The notes: generated by a model not told the origin, from the letters alone. A DNA stretch of 64,000 bases from Proteiniborus sp. DW1 (GCF_900095305.1 NZ_FMDO01000055.1:17764-81763), one strand, 5' to 3'. Shown: positions 45,213 through 54,367, counted from the stretch's first letter. Translations and numbers: made by a program.

Positions 45213-45268
45213 CTGTGTAATAAAAATAAATAGTGTGTAATTTAGTAACACACTATTACACACTAGTA
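45213..45268. promoter_or_regulatory. Candidate upstream activator sites of the LevR-type regulator
   Basis: Clustered TGTGTAAT motifs in both directions: CTGTGTAAT, AGTGTGTAAT, then AACACACTATTACACACT. They form overlapping palindromes 105-175 bp upstream of the sigma-54 promoter, usual enhancer spacing, and overlap the 3' end of the regulator gene. GTGTTATAACAC lies downstream of the promoter (45071-45082). Confidence 0.6.
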
Positions 45269-47949
45269 TTATTCATTAAAAACAACTTGACTATATGAGC
45301 TAATTCACTGTCTTCAATACTGATACTATAGCTATTCTCTAAAGGTTTTATAGATTTTTTAATCAGCATCAGTTCTTTTCTGTGTGCAGCCTTATATTCA
45401 CTTAGATTTTCAAAACTCTTAGGCTCGTTACCGTTTAAAATATTATCCACTAGAAAACTTATATGTAATGCAATACCCATCTTAACATCATTTGATACTT
45501 TCACACTCAATTCTTTTTCAATATTTCTTATTACATATTTCACCTTATCTGCTACTTCTTCTCCCTCAACAGCTAACATATGATCATTAAGGGATTTTCC
45601 TATTTTGAAAAACATCTCTTCCTCTTTAAGTATTTCTTTTATCTTATATATTCCAACTCCATCTAGTATTTCAATAGCAGGTATAAATGGAATATGACCT
45701 GTATCCATATCCATTGTACTTATTATAGCCAGAATATTATATCTTTTTTTCATTTCATCTAGTCTTTTCATAAAACTTATACTATCTAAAATATTTATTG
45801 GAATAAGTTTGACTTGTCCTTCACTTCCGATCTGTTCTTCTATCAATTTAATTAATCGTTTTGAAGAACCTTCTCCTGTGAAGCAAGCAGAAATTATTAC
45901 ATTGGTTCTCTTATTATTTTTTCTTATTTTTTCATTAGCTTGGAAATTTTTCTCTACAGTAGAGTCGTAAATCTCGCTTAACTCATATCCCATTATAGCT
46001 TTTCTACAAATATCAATAACTAATGGAGTACTTATCATATCAACAGTTCTACATTCTATTCCCGTATCTTCCATAATCATATCGCCAAAACTATTAAGAG
46101 AACCCATATCTACAAGTAATATTACACCCTTGCCTTCATCTATTTCTAACACTTTTCTTTTTGCTATATCATACATAGTCTCAGGTTTCATACTAAGCGG
46201 CATATCTAAAGCCTCTGCATATTCTTCTCCTATGAGACTATTAGCCACATCTGCCATACTACTTGCCGTTGTTTTTCCGTGCATTATTACAAGGACTCTT
46301 ACTTTTCCTGTTTCTTCAACATTAGACATAAAGGATGAAGCTGAGAAAAACATAGCCAAATAACCAATCTCATCTATAGGTATTTCAATGCCAAATTTAT
46401 TATCAATTAGTTTAGCTATTTTAGTGGCAAATAAAAATTCTTCTTCATAGTTTACTCTAATGAAATTCAATTTAGGATTATATATTTTTTCTCCTCTTCT
46501 AATTCTTTCTATGCTTCTTTCCAAGTGTAGTGCTAAGCCTGAGTATATCTTTTCATCAAATTCCTTTTTTAAGCTTTGTTGTGCTAGCAATAATATTTCT
46601 TCTACTACCTCTAAAGTTTTCATATCTACTACTTTTGAAAGTTCTTCTTTTCTAAATTTATCTGATATGTTACCAATATACTTCTGAAAACGAGTTTCTA
46701 TATCTATATTCAATATCTCATTAGCTTCTTTTTCATCAATGCCGATATTCTTTAGAGATTCAAGCTTTTTTTCAATTGAACTATAAAAGTCCTCAGTATT
46801 ATTGTGCTCATCACTAATAAAAATTCTATCTTTTTTATCTTGACTAAACTTTAGAATATCACCTGTAGAACATAAAATTTGCTCAATCTCCTTCCTATGA
46901 TATTTTATTTTCATTAAGCCCTTTATTACATGATTAGGTAAATCAGATTGACTTATAAGTATATAATTATCATTGTTTGACTTATAGTTAAGAAAGGCTT
47001 TTGCACAAGCCAATTGTATATCGCTTTTTAATTGCCCTATATTATTAGGACAATCATAAAGCAAATACGCAATAAAAGAGTTTTTGTTCACATATATGCT
47101 TTTATTAACTCTTAAAGATTCTTCTTTTATAAAAGTCTCTATAAGAGCATGCCTTTCTATAATGCTTCTATCTCTCAATGAAGGTAGATTTATAACCATA
47201 GGTATTCTTCTAGTAAATGTCTTCAAGAGATATGACTGCGGATTTTCTGTAGTGGCAGCAATTATCCTCACATTAGCATGCTCAACGGCATCTGTTGCAC
47301 CTAAAGGCCTAAAAAAACCTTTATCTATATATGTAAATAGCATTTCCTGTCCTTGAGGAGATAGTCTATGTACCTCATCGAGAAATAAAAATCCTTCATG
47401 TGCTCTTTTTAAAAGACCTTCTTTATTAGCATCTGCTCCGGTGTATGCACCTTTTTTGACACCAAATATTTGGGCAGTTAGTAGGTTAGGATTATCAGCA
47501 TAGTCTGCACAATTAAATCTTATAAATGGAGCATCCTCTTTTAATACCATAGATTCAATCGCAAATCTATACATTAACTCTGCAAACATAGATTTACCAA
47601 CACCTGTTTCTCCAAGAATTAAAGTATGTAAACCTCTAGGTGGATATAACACTGCTGCTTTAGCTTTTTGTATAGATACAGCTAAACTTGAAGTTGACCC
47701 AACCATTTTATCTAAGCTGTATGTATCAGATTCCAATTGGTGAGATGAGTTCTTAACAGTTGATCTATATAAAACAGGTCTACCTTGAATCTTTTCTAGT
47801 TTGTTTTCCTTATATAATACGTTTAAGTATCTGCTGGCATTGGATCGACTTATGTTAAGGACAGTACCAATGTCAGATGCAGACACCCCTTCAGGCATAG
47901 TTTCCTCTAGCTTACAAAGCATCTTATATACATTATCAACTATACTCAT
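45256..47949 (-). CDS. LevR-type sigma-54-dependent PTS-regulated activator
   Basis: 897 residues. The order is an N-terminal HTH (about 15-60, GVSASDIGTVLNISRSNASR), an AAA+ domain (Walker A GETGVGKS 113-120; sigma-54 contact loop GAYTGA about 180; FLFLDEVHRL), PRD1 (about 440-555), an EIIA-Man-like domain (about 565-690, VLVIMHGKTTASSMADVAN) and PRD2 (about 785-890). PTS phosphorylation of the PRD and EIIA parts should tune activity. The -24/-12 promoter lies just downstream, so it almost certainly drives the PTS-mupG operon. Confidence 0.95.
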   Translation of the reverse strand: MSIVDNVYKMLCKLEETMPEGVSASDIGTVLNISRSNASRYLNVLYKENKLEKIQGRPVLYRSTVKNSSHQLESDTYSLDKMVGSTSSLAVSIQKAKAAVLYPPRGLHTLILGETGVGKSMFAELMYRFAIESMVLKEDAPFIRFNCADYADNPNLLTAQIFGVKKGAYTGADANKEGLLKRAHEGFLFLDEVHRLSPQGQEMLFTYIDKGFFRPLGATDAVEHANVRIIAATTENPQSYLLKTFTRRIPMVINLPSLRDRSIIERHALIETFIKEESLRVNKSIYVNKNSFIAYLLYDCPNNIGQLKSDIQLACAKAFLNYKSNNDNYILISQSDLPNHVIKGLMKIKYHRKEIEQILCSTGDILKFSQDKKDRIFISDEHNNTEDFYSSIEKKLESLKNIGIDEKEANEILNIDIETRFQKYIGNISDKFRKEELSKVVDMKTLEVVEEILLLAQQSLKKEFDEKIYSGLALHLERSIERIRRGEKIYNPKLNFIRVNYEEEFLFATKIAKLIDNKFGIEIPIDEIGYLAMFFSASSFMSNVEETGKVRVLVIMHGKTTASSMADVANSLIGEEYAEALDMPLSMKPETMYDIAKRKVLEIDEGKGVILLVDMGSLNSFGDMIMEDTGIECRTVDMISTPLVIDICRKAIMGYELSEIYDSTVEKNFQANEKIRKNNKRTNVIISACFTGEGSSKRLIKLIEEQIGSEGQVKLIPINILDSISFMKRLDEMKKRYNILAIISTMDMDTGHIPFIPAIEILDGVGIYKIKEILKEEEMFFKIGKSLNDHMLAVEGEEVADKVKYVIRNIEKELSVKVSNDVKMGIALHISFLVDNILNGNEPKSFENLSEYKAAHRKELMLIKKSIKPLENSYSISIEDSELAHIVKLFLMNNTSV

Positions 47950-48071
47950 TTTCTCACCCCTACCAGTATAATCTAATACTATAATATATTATTTTCCTAA
48001 AATTATCCATTGATATTTAGATATCTTTCTGAAAAAATTAATATGAGTATATAGAGTAAGGAGAACTTATA

Positions 48072-48773
48072 ATGAAAATAAATATATTATTTCAAGACTC
48101 AAGTATAGTTGTAGTTGAAAAGCCACCTAAGTTACCTTGTCAAAGTGATAAGACACAGGACGAAGATTTACTGAGTTTATTGTCAGAACAGCTAGCATTA
48201 GATAGTGCAAAAAAACCATATTTGGGACTAGTACATAGACTTGATCGCCCTGTAGGTGGAATATTAGTCTTAGCTAAGACTAAAGAAGCAAATAGAGCTC
48301 TATCAAAGCAAATATCAGAGCGTAGCCTTACTAAGGAATATCTTACGATTGTCTGTGGCATACCACCCTATTCACATGACCAATTGAGAGATTATTTGAA
48401 AAAGCTTGTAACTATTAATATGAGCAAAGTAGTACCAGAAGGTACAAAAAATGCAAAAGAAGCTATTTTAGATTACACACTTATAGCTACAAAAAAGACT
48501 GATGAATATGGTGATATTAGTCTCCTTAGAGTGGACTTGAGAACAGGGCGCCATCATCAAATAAGAGTTCAGTTGTCTAATGCAGGTTTTCCTATATGGG
48601 GAGACAACAAATACAATAAAATCTTTGTCAAAAAGAAAGAATGGACTCAGATTTCTCTTTGGGCTCATAAACTAAGTTTTATACATCCAGTAAGTAATAC
48701 CCCTGTCACTTTCACTAGTTTTCCTTATTGGGAGTATCCTTGGAATGTATTTGAGATACAAGATAAAAAATGA
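48072..48773 (+). CDS. RluA-family pseudouridine synthase
   Basis: 233 residues, catalytic domain only, no S4 domain. The catalytic Asp lies in LVHRLDRPVGGILVLAKT (about residues 56-73), and RTGRHHQIRVQLSNAGFPI follows. It converts uridine to pseudouridine in rRNA or tRNA; the target is not clear from sequence. The start has AAGGAGAA. It diverges from the LevR-type gene and converges with the GGDEF-EAL gene. Confidence 0.92.
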   Translation: MKINILFQDSSIVVVEKPPKLPCQSDKTQDEDLLSLLSEQLALDSAKKPYLGLVHRLDRPVGGILVLAKTKEANRALSKQISERSLTKEYLTIVCGIPPYSHDQLRDYLKKLVTINMSKVVPEGTKNAKEAILDYTLIATKKTDEYGDISLLRVDLRTGRHHQIRVQLSNAGFPIWGDNKYNKIFVKKKEWTQISLWAHKLSFIHPVSNTPVTFTSFPYWEYPWNVFEIQDKK

Positions 48774-48796
48774 TGGACAAAAATCCATCATTTTTT
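48765..48796. terminator. Bidirectional terminator
   Basis: Perfect AAAAAATGATGGA/TCCATCATTTTTT stem between the converging pseudouridine synthase and GGDEF-EAL genes. Confidence 0.92.
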
Positions 48797-51023
48797 ATGC
48801 AAAAAGTTTTTCAAGTTCATCAGCTGGTAAGGGTTTACTATAATAGTATCCTTGAGCATTAATACAACCGTTTTCTTTTAAAAACTCCTGCTGTTCCTTT
48901 GTTTCTACACCTTCTGCAATTACTTTTAGCTTCAGCTCATTTGCAAGTATTATAATAGTTTTAGCTATTTTTTCATTTCTAGTATCTAAGTTTAAATCTT
49001 GAATAAAAGACTTGTCAATCTTAAGCTCATCTACATTCATCTCTTTTAGCTTATGTAAGCTTGAATATCCTGTTCCAAAATCATCTATAGATGTTTGCAC
49101 TCCCAGTCCTTTTAACTTCTTTAGCATCTCAAGAGTATATTCTATATTCATAATAGCTGTAGATTCGGTGATTTCTAAAACTAAATAACTAGGATCAATT
49201 TTAGTTTCGTTAATTATTTTCAGTATTGTTTCTACGAAATTATGCTGCTGAAACTGTCTTGCAGAAATATTGACAGAAACGGTTATAGGCTTGTACCCCT
49301 TATTTATCCAATCAATATGCTGTTTACAAGCTGTTCTAAGTACCCATTCCCCTATAGAAACTATCAACCCCGTCTCTTCTGCCAATGGTATAAATCTGGC
49401 AGGACTAATGAGACCTTCTCCGGGCTTTTCCCATCTTATCAAGGCTTCCGTTCCAACTATATTGCCCGTATTTATCTCTATTATTGGCTGGTAAAATAAT
49501 CTTAATTCATTATTTTGCTCGGCCTGTCTTAGTTGATTAATTAAGATTAGATTATCCATTTCCTTTTCGCTTAGTTCTTTCGTATATATAAAGTAACCAT
49601 TACCCCCATTATCTTTAGCCTTATACATAGCTATATCGCCACTTTTCATTATGGCTTGACTTGTATCTCCTGCTTCTGGATATATAGCTATCCCAATACT
49701 CGTAGTTAAATAAAGATCATATGTATTTATAGCAAATGGTTTACTGAAACCTTCAATAATCCTCTCAGCTAGAACAACTGTCTCCTTTTCATTATTTATA
49801 TCCGGCATTAGAACTATAAATTCATCTCCACCTATTCTAGCCAAGATATCAGATTTTCTTATGGTTTGAGCTATTCTCTTCCCTACTAAGTCTAATACTA
49901 TATCACCAATGTCATGACCTAATGTATCATTAATTTGTTTAAATCTATCTAAATCAAAATATAGAATTGCAAATCTGCTATTATCCTCTATAGCCTTGTT
50001 AAGTGTTTTATTTAGAGCTTCAATTAAAAAAAGCCTATTAGGTAGAGATGTGACACTATCATAGTATGCAAGACTATGAATTTTCTGTTGATGTAAAAGC
50101 AAATCCTTATTAGCCGCTTGAAGTTCATTTGTCCTCTTACTAACTTCTGTTTTTAGGCGTTTATTCCAGACAATAAATAATATGATTACTAATAAAACTA
50201 TCCCAGTTATTATGGCAAATTCTTTAATATATGCTCTAATAACTTCTTTTTTATTAAAAATCTCTTCCCCAAACCACTTCCTATATATTTTGTCATATAT
50301 GCCATTCTTCTTTAGATTCGCTAAGCCTTTGTTTAACATAATAATTAGTTCTTCATTGCCCAAATATGTAGCAGGACCATATTCTACTAACTCCATAGGC
50401 TCTCCTACGATTTTAACCAAATGAGACTTTCTCAGCTTTTGAAGATAGTATGTACCAGTAAGCCTATTTCCAACAAAAGCATCTACTTCACCATTTAATA
50501 ATGCATCCATAGCTTGGTTTTGATTTCTTTTAGGAACTATAATTACATTTTGAATTTTACCAATAACTTCGTGGTTTATATCACCTTCTTGGAGAGCTAC
50601 TCGTGTTCCAGAAAGATCGCCTATTTCTGTAATAATACTTGTTTCTTTCAATACAAAAATTGCTTGGGAGTTTACTACAGTAGGCGAAGCAAATATAAAC
50701 TTTTCTTCTCTATCCTTTGTTTTAGATAAACCTTGTATAAGATCTACTTCTTTTCTTTCAAGAGCCTTTAATGCATTACTCCATTCCATAGGTACAATTT
50801 CAATATCTATTCCCAATTCAATAGATAATGCATTCATTATGTCAACATTAAACCCCTTATACACTCCACTTTCATCTATATACTCATATGGTGGATGATT
50901 ATTATCCCCCGCAACACGCAAAATAACAGTGTTCTTATCTAATGTATTTGAGGAAGTTGCATTCGCTACAACAAAAGATAATATAATGCTGACACAGAAA
51001 CAAATTAATATCTTACTTTTCAT
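48795..51023 (-). CDS. Solute-binding, GGDEF and EAL domain membrane protein (c-di-GMP turnover)
   Basis: 742 residues. A signal segment (1-25) is followed by a family-3 solute-binding domain outside the cell (about 30-255, NHPPYEYIDESGVYKGFNVD), one membrane helix (about 268-290), a GGDEF domain (about 325-480) with intact ARIGGDEF and the inhibitory-site pattern RKSD five residues before it, and an EAL domain (about 495-740) with TEALIRW, LEITES and DDFGTGYSSLH. Both c-di-GMP synthesis and breakdown sites look intact. The binding domain suggests amino acid sensing. The start has GGAGGTGA. Confidence 0.93.
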   Translation of the reverse strand: MKSKILICFCVSIILSFVVANATSSNTLDKNTVILRVAGDNNHPPYEYIDESGVYKGFNVDIMNALSIELGIDIEIVPMEWSNALKALERKEVDLIQGLSKTKDREEKFIFASPTVVNSQAIFVLKETSIITEIGDLSGTRVALQEGDINHEVIGKIQNVIIVPKRNQNQAMDALLNGEVDAFVGNRLTGTYYLQKLRKSHLVKIVGEPMELVEYGPATYLGNEELIIMLNKGLANLKKNGIYDKIYRKWFGEEIFNKKEVIRAYIKEFAIITGIVLLVIILFIVWNKRLKTEVSKRTNELQAANKDLLLHQQKIHSLAYYDSVTSLPNRLFLIEALNKTLNKAIEDNSRFAILYFDLDRFKQINDTLGHDIGDIVLDLVGKRIAQTIRKSDILARIGGDEFIVLMPDINNEKETVVLAERIIEGFSKPFAINTYDLYLTTSIGIAIYPEAGDTSQAIMKSGDIAMYKAKDNGGNGYFIYTKELSEKEMDNLILINQLRQAEQNNELRLFYQPIIEINTGNIVGTEALIRWEKPGEGLISPARFIPLAEETGLIVSIGEWVLRTACKQHIDWINKGYKPITVSVNISARQFQQHNFVETILKIINETKIDPSYLVLEITESTAIMNIEYTLEMLKKLKGLGVQTSIDDFGTGYSSLHKLKEMNVDELKIDKSFIQDLNLDTRNEKIAKTIIILANELKLKVIAEGVETKEQQEFLKENGCINAQGYYYSKPLPADELEKLFA

Positions 51024-51084
51024 AGTAGCTCACCTCCAAAAAAGAACAGCTAATTAGATTGTATAATTCTACAAAGTTCTGCAT
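51013..51084 (-). CDS. Possible 23-residue leader peptide overlapping the GGDEF-EAL start
   Basis: The ATG (51082-51084) follows AAAAAGGAGG at ideal spacing. The frame reads MQNFVELYNLISCSFLEVSY then YEK and stops 11 bases inside the next gene. A GCCACCT/AGGTGGC hairpin lies just upstream. It could couple or attenuate translation of the c-di-GMP protein. Low information in the peptide; no family recognised. Confidence 0.35.
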   Translation of the reverse strand: MQNFVELYNLISCSFLEVSYYEK

Positions 51085-51525
51085 AATCCTCCTTTTTAAG
51101 CCACCTATAATATTTTAAATTAAGGTGGCATATGATAATAATCTGAAGTGAAATTTTATAATAATCCCCAAACCTAGATAAAATCAATTAAAAAAATATA
51201 CTAAATAGCTAAAAAAGTACCATAGAGAAAAATAGGACTTCAGTATGAAATTTAGCTTTCAAGAATAGTTTACGTTTTCATATAGACAAAAAAGAAGAAA
51301 TTTATTTTGTTAAGTTCCTGAACAAAATAAATTTCTTCCTATAGTCCTTGATTCTAACATAAATATTATTTAGTTTTTATTTAACTTATCTGAAATTCTA
51401 TAATTCTTAATATCTAAATACCCTAAAAAAAATATTCAAAACATAATTTATACAAACTCATATCCAACTATTGATAAATATATTTTAAGTTGATATTCCT
51501 GCACTAAAAAGCAGTATCATATTAC
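51085..51525. other. Noncoding stretch between the GGDEF-EAL and glycosyltransferase genes
   Basis: AT-rich. It holds the GCCACCT hairpin (51100-51129) and a 20-bp hairpin (51292-51340). No further gene was seen. Confidence 0.4.
51292..51340 (-). terminator. Long hairpin, probable terminator of the glycosyltransferase transcript
   Basis: AAGAAGAAATTTATTTTGTT pairs with 51321-51340 at 19 of 20 positions around AAGTTCCTG. The minus-strand T-run TTTTTTG follows. It lies 185 bases after the glycosyltransferase stop, an unusual distance. Confidence 0.5.
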
Positions 51526-52596
51526 TTAATTGGATTTCTTTTCATATCGTTTTCCTCTGAAACGTCTTGCTTTTAAGTCCTCACTTACGTTGTCATAGAA
51601 CTCTCTCCAAAGTTGTAGTACATGCTCCTTTGAGTAAAATCTACTTCCAGCAACTGACCTTTCTTTGGCAAGCTTGTATTTATTCTCACTATTTTTTAAA
51701 GCGTTCAATAATTTTTCAAATTCCTTATTATCACTAGCTTTTAAGTAATAATCAAATAATATATTTTTATATATATCTATATCTCTTAATACTATTGGCA
51801 AATGACAATTCATAGCCTCTAAAATAGCCATAGGAAATAATTCACTATATGAAGGAAGGAAAAAAACATCAGACATATTATATACTAAATTCATATCATC
51901 TCGCTCAACTATTCCAATAAACTTAACATTCTCAGGTGGTGATTCTACTATTTCTTTTAATTCCTTGTAACCACTTGTTATTCTTCCAAAGGAAAAGCCA
52001 CCAGCCCATATGAATTGAATGTCAGGCATATTTTTTGCAATTTCAACAAAATCCAGAACTCCCTTTCTTGTCTGTACCTGGCCCACTCCTAATACTACAA
52101 AAGCATCAGTGCAAACGTTGTATTTTTCTCTTATCTCCTTCTTTTTATTTAAATCAACTGGATAAAAGTCCTTTGACGAAACAAAGTTAGGTATATAGGT
52201 TATCTTTCTTCTGTCTATCCCATATTCACAAAGTTTATCTATAAAATATGGATTTACTGTTACCAGATAGTCCATTTTGTTATAAAATGCTACTACATAC
52301 CTATAAAATACCTTTTTAAATAATATGGGAATGTCTAAGCTCTCCTCTAGGGTTTCAGGAAGAAAGTGAACACATCCAACTGTTTTCCCTGAAATCTTTG
52401 CAAAGGGTAGACTTAAAAAATGTTTAAAGTCTACGGTATGATAATGGGTAATATCACAAGGCTTAAATTTATTTATCTCTACTTTGTATTTATCTGACAA
52501 GCCACTTTGAACAAGGCTTACCTGTTCTAAATAAGCAGAAGCTACTCCTTGTCCCTTAACCTTTTCAGCAGATGACAACATATTTATAGTAGTCAT
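51526..52596 (-). CDS. Family 4 glycosyltransferase
   Basis: 356 residues, GT-B fold. The N-terminal acceptor domain includes VHFLPETLEESL and the C-terminal nucleotide-sugar domain includes VLGVGQVQTRKGVLDFVEIA and the E-x7-E motif SYSELFPMAILEAM (about 263-276). Sequence style resembles glycolipid glycosyltransferases of Firmicutes, but the acceptor and sugar are not established. There is no membrane segment, so it is cytosolic or membrane-associated. The start is ATG after GGGG eight bases upstream; the earlier GTG overlaps that site. Confidence 0.85.
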   Translation of the reverse strand: MTTINMLSSAEKVKGQGVASAYLEQVSLVQSGLSDKYKVEINKFKPCDITHYHTVDFKHFLSLPFAKISGKTVGCVHFLPETLEESLDIPILFKKVFYRYVVAFYNKMDYLVTVNPYFIDKLCEYGIDRRKITYIPNFVSSKDFYPVDLNKKKEIREKYNVCTDAFVVLGVGQVQTRKGVLDFVEIAKNMPDIQFIWAGGFSFGRITSGYKELKEIVESPPENVKFIGIVERDDMNLVYNMSDVFFLPSYSELFPMAILEAMNCHLPIVLRDIDIYKNILFDYYLKASDNKEFEKLLNALKNSENKYKLAKERSVAGSRFYSKEHVLQLWREFYDNVSEDLKARRFRGKRYEKKSN

Positions 52597-52744
52597 AAGC
52601 ACCACCCCATAAGCATCATTATATTAATAATTTAGTCATCAAATATTAAAATAATACTTCGCTTCTTCTATACTTTGACAATTAATCTTATTAATAATTA
52701 TGTCCAATAATTACAAAAAATTATGATTCAGATGTTAGGTATTT

Positions 52745-52785
52745 TACAGCTTGACCTACCTATTTCTAATTTCTTGCAGGTCGAT
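52745..52785 (-). repeat. Decayed R1-like repeat (copy D)
   Basis: CAGCTTGACCTACC matches the second-hairpin start of copy A except one base; AGGTC at 52778-52782 can pair with GACCT. The first hairpin is not recognisable. As in the other copies, it lies just beyond the terminator of a minus-strand gene. Confidence 0.4.
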
Positions 52786-52801
52786 TATTCAGTAACTTAA
52801 A

Positions 52802-52830
52802 AAATCAGAGAAGAAAGCCCTCTCTGATTT
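52802..52830 (-). terminator. Terminator of the S4 gene
   Basis: AAATCAGAGA/TCTCTGATTT stem, minus-strand tail TTTTAAGTTA, 28 bases after the stop. Confidence 0.82.
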
Positions 52831-52858
52831 ATATCATGAACCATATAGTTATACTTAA

Positions 52859-53437
52859 TTATTTTGAATAAAGCTCAATAATGTAAGAATCTGTTACTTC
52901 TATTGGTATTTCGTCTCTATTAGGAATATATACTAATTTCCCTGAAAAGCTCTCAAGGTCTTTTTCTAAATAATTCAAACTCATTTCCTGCCCATAGAAG
53001 TTCTCTTTATGCATCTCATTTTTTCTGGATTTTTCTTTTAATGAAATAATATCTCCTACTTCTACTTTATATGATGGTATGTCAACCTTCTTGCCATTTA
53101 CAAGTATATGTCCATGAACTACTATTTGTCTAGACTGTCTTAAAGTAGAGCCAAAGCCAAGTCTATATACAATATTGTCTAAACGACATTCTAGCCTTTG
53201 AACTAGTCTTTCTCCAGGATTTCCTTTAGAAGAAAGCGCCTGATCCACATATAGTTTAAACTGTTTCTCTAACATTCCATAATATGCTTTTAGCTTTTGT
53301 TTTTCCATAAGCTGCTTTCCATAATCAGATTGCTTGCCTAGTTTTTTAGCTCCTCTTTTAAGAGCCTTTGGATGATTAAATACATTAACACCAAGGCGTC
53401 TTGCTACCTTAAACCTTGGGCCCATTGGTCTTGCCAA
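52859..53437 (-). CDS. rpsD: 30S ribosomal protein S4, stand-alone gene (probable paralogue)
   Basis: 192 residues, slightly shorter than usual (about 200-208). It has the N-terminal S4 region (MARPMGPRFKVARRLG), then the S4 RNA-binding domain (about 88-150, RLDNIVYRLGFGSTLRQSRQ and HGHILVNGKKVDIPSY). The N-terminus has no Cys, so it lacks the zinc site of C+ forms. It stands alone, away from the rpsM-rpsK-rpoA group that usually carries S4 in Clostridia, so it may be a second copy; that group is outside the window. It has its own promoter, RBS (GGAGG) and terminator. Confidence 0.93.
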   Translation of the reverse strand: MARPMGPRFKVARRLGVNVFNHPKALKRGAKKLGKQSDYGKQLMEKQKLKAYYGMLEKQFKLYVDQALSSKGNPGERLVQRLECRLDNIVYRLGFGSTLRQSRQIVVHGHILVNGKKVDIPSYKVEVGDIISLKEKSRKNEMHKENFYGQEMSLNYLEKDLESFSGKLVYIPNRDEIPIEVTDSYIIELYSK

Positions 53438-53484
53438 ATAAAATTCCTCCTCTAATTATTTTTACTTATCCAGCAGCCAATGAT

Positions 53485-53513
53485 ATTATACTATTTTTGA
53501 TAATGGTTTGCAA
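53485..53513 (-). promoter_or_regulatory. Promoter of the S4 gene
   Basis: On the minus strand TTGCAA, 17 bases, TATAAT. It is about 50 bp before the start codon. Confidence 0.75.
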
Positions 53514-53530
53514 GTGATATTTATTATCAT

Positions 53531-54367
53531 CTACAATAATTTGACCCCATTTTTTATAATCTCTATTTTTCTCTCTTTTAAGAGTCTCCCAATAACTTTT
53601 TTATATGCACCTTTACTCATATTTAGCTGTTCCTTTATTTCCTCTGGTGAACTATCATCATTTAACATTAACACTCCACCGTTTTTAATCATCTTAGTTA
53701 AGACTCGTATTACATCTTCGTCAGTTTGTTTTTGTCCTTTTTCTCTAAGGCTTAGTGCTAACTTCCCATCTTCTCTTACTTTTGTGACCCTAGCTTCTAT
53801 TTTATCTCCAATTCTGTAGGTCCAATAAATCTCATGTTTAGGTATCATGGCATCATATTTACTATCTACAGCTACGAATACTCCCATTTCCTTGTTTATT
53901 CTGTATACTATCCCTTTAACTTTATCGTCTACTTTATAAGGAGAATCACTACTTAGAATTCTATTGACCTTCATAGTTGCACAAAGCCTATTGCTTTTAT
54001 CCACATATAGCCCTACTAAGTATTCTTTACCTTTTTCTACTTTTCCTATTTGCTCCTTAAAGGGCAACAATAAATCCTTATCTAGCCCCCAATCCAAAAA
54101 TGCACCTATTCTAGTAGTTTCCACCACTCTAAGCATTCCTATTTCACCTACTACAAGCCTAGGCTTCTTTGTAGTAGCTATCAATCTATCCTCTGAATCT
54201 TTATAAACAAATACTTCAATTTCGTCACCTTTATCAATACCTTCTGGTACCTGCTTAATTGGTAACAGTATATCAGATTCAGATTTACGCTCCTTTGTAT
54301 TCAAATATATTCCAAACTCTGCTTTTCTAACAACCTGTAATTTTTGAAACTTACCTAATTCTATCAC
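53531..54367 (-). CDS. cvfB: CvfB/YitL family S1-domain RNA-binding protein
   Basis: 278 residues: three S1-like OB folds (about 1-60, 62-130 and 140-215; DEIEVFVYKDSEDRL, LLPFKEQIGKVEKGKEYLVG, DKIEARVTKVREDGKLALSL) and a C-terminal winged-helix domain (about 220-278, MSKGAYKKVIGRLL). This is the CvfB layout; in S. aureus the protein affects virulence gene expression through RNA binding. The start is GTG 54365-54367 after AGGAGG; the longer frame begins upstream of that site. Confidence 0.93.
   Translation of the reverse strand: MIELGKFQKLQVVRKAEFGIYLNTKERKSESDILLPIKQVPEGIDKGDEIEVFVYKDSEDRLIATTKKPRLVVGEIGMLRVVETTRIGAFLDWGLDKDLLLPFKEQIGKVEKGKEYLVGLYVDKSNRLCATMKVNRILSSDSPYKVDDKVKGIVYRINKEMGVFVAVDSKYDAMIPKHEIYWTYRIGDKIEARVTKVREDGKLALSLREKGQKQTDEDVIRVLTKMIKNGGVLMLNDDSSPEEIKEQLNMSKGAYKKVIGRLLKERKIEIIKNGVKLL

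Noticed and set aside
51024..51300. c-di-GMP riboswitch upstream of the GGDEF-EAL gene
   Set aside because: Expected by function, but the conserved core bases of class I or II c-di-GMP aptamers are not present on the minus strand.
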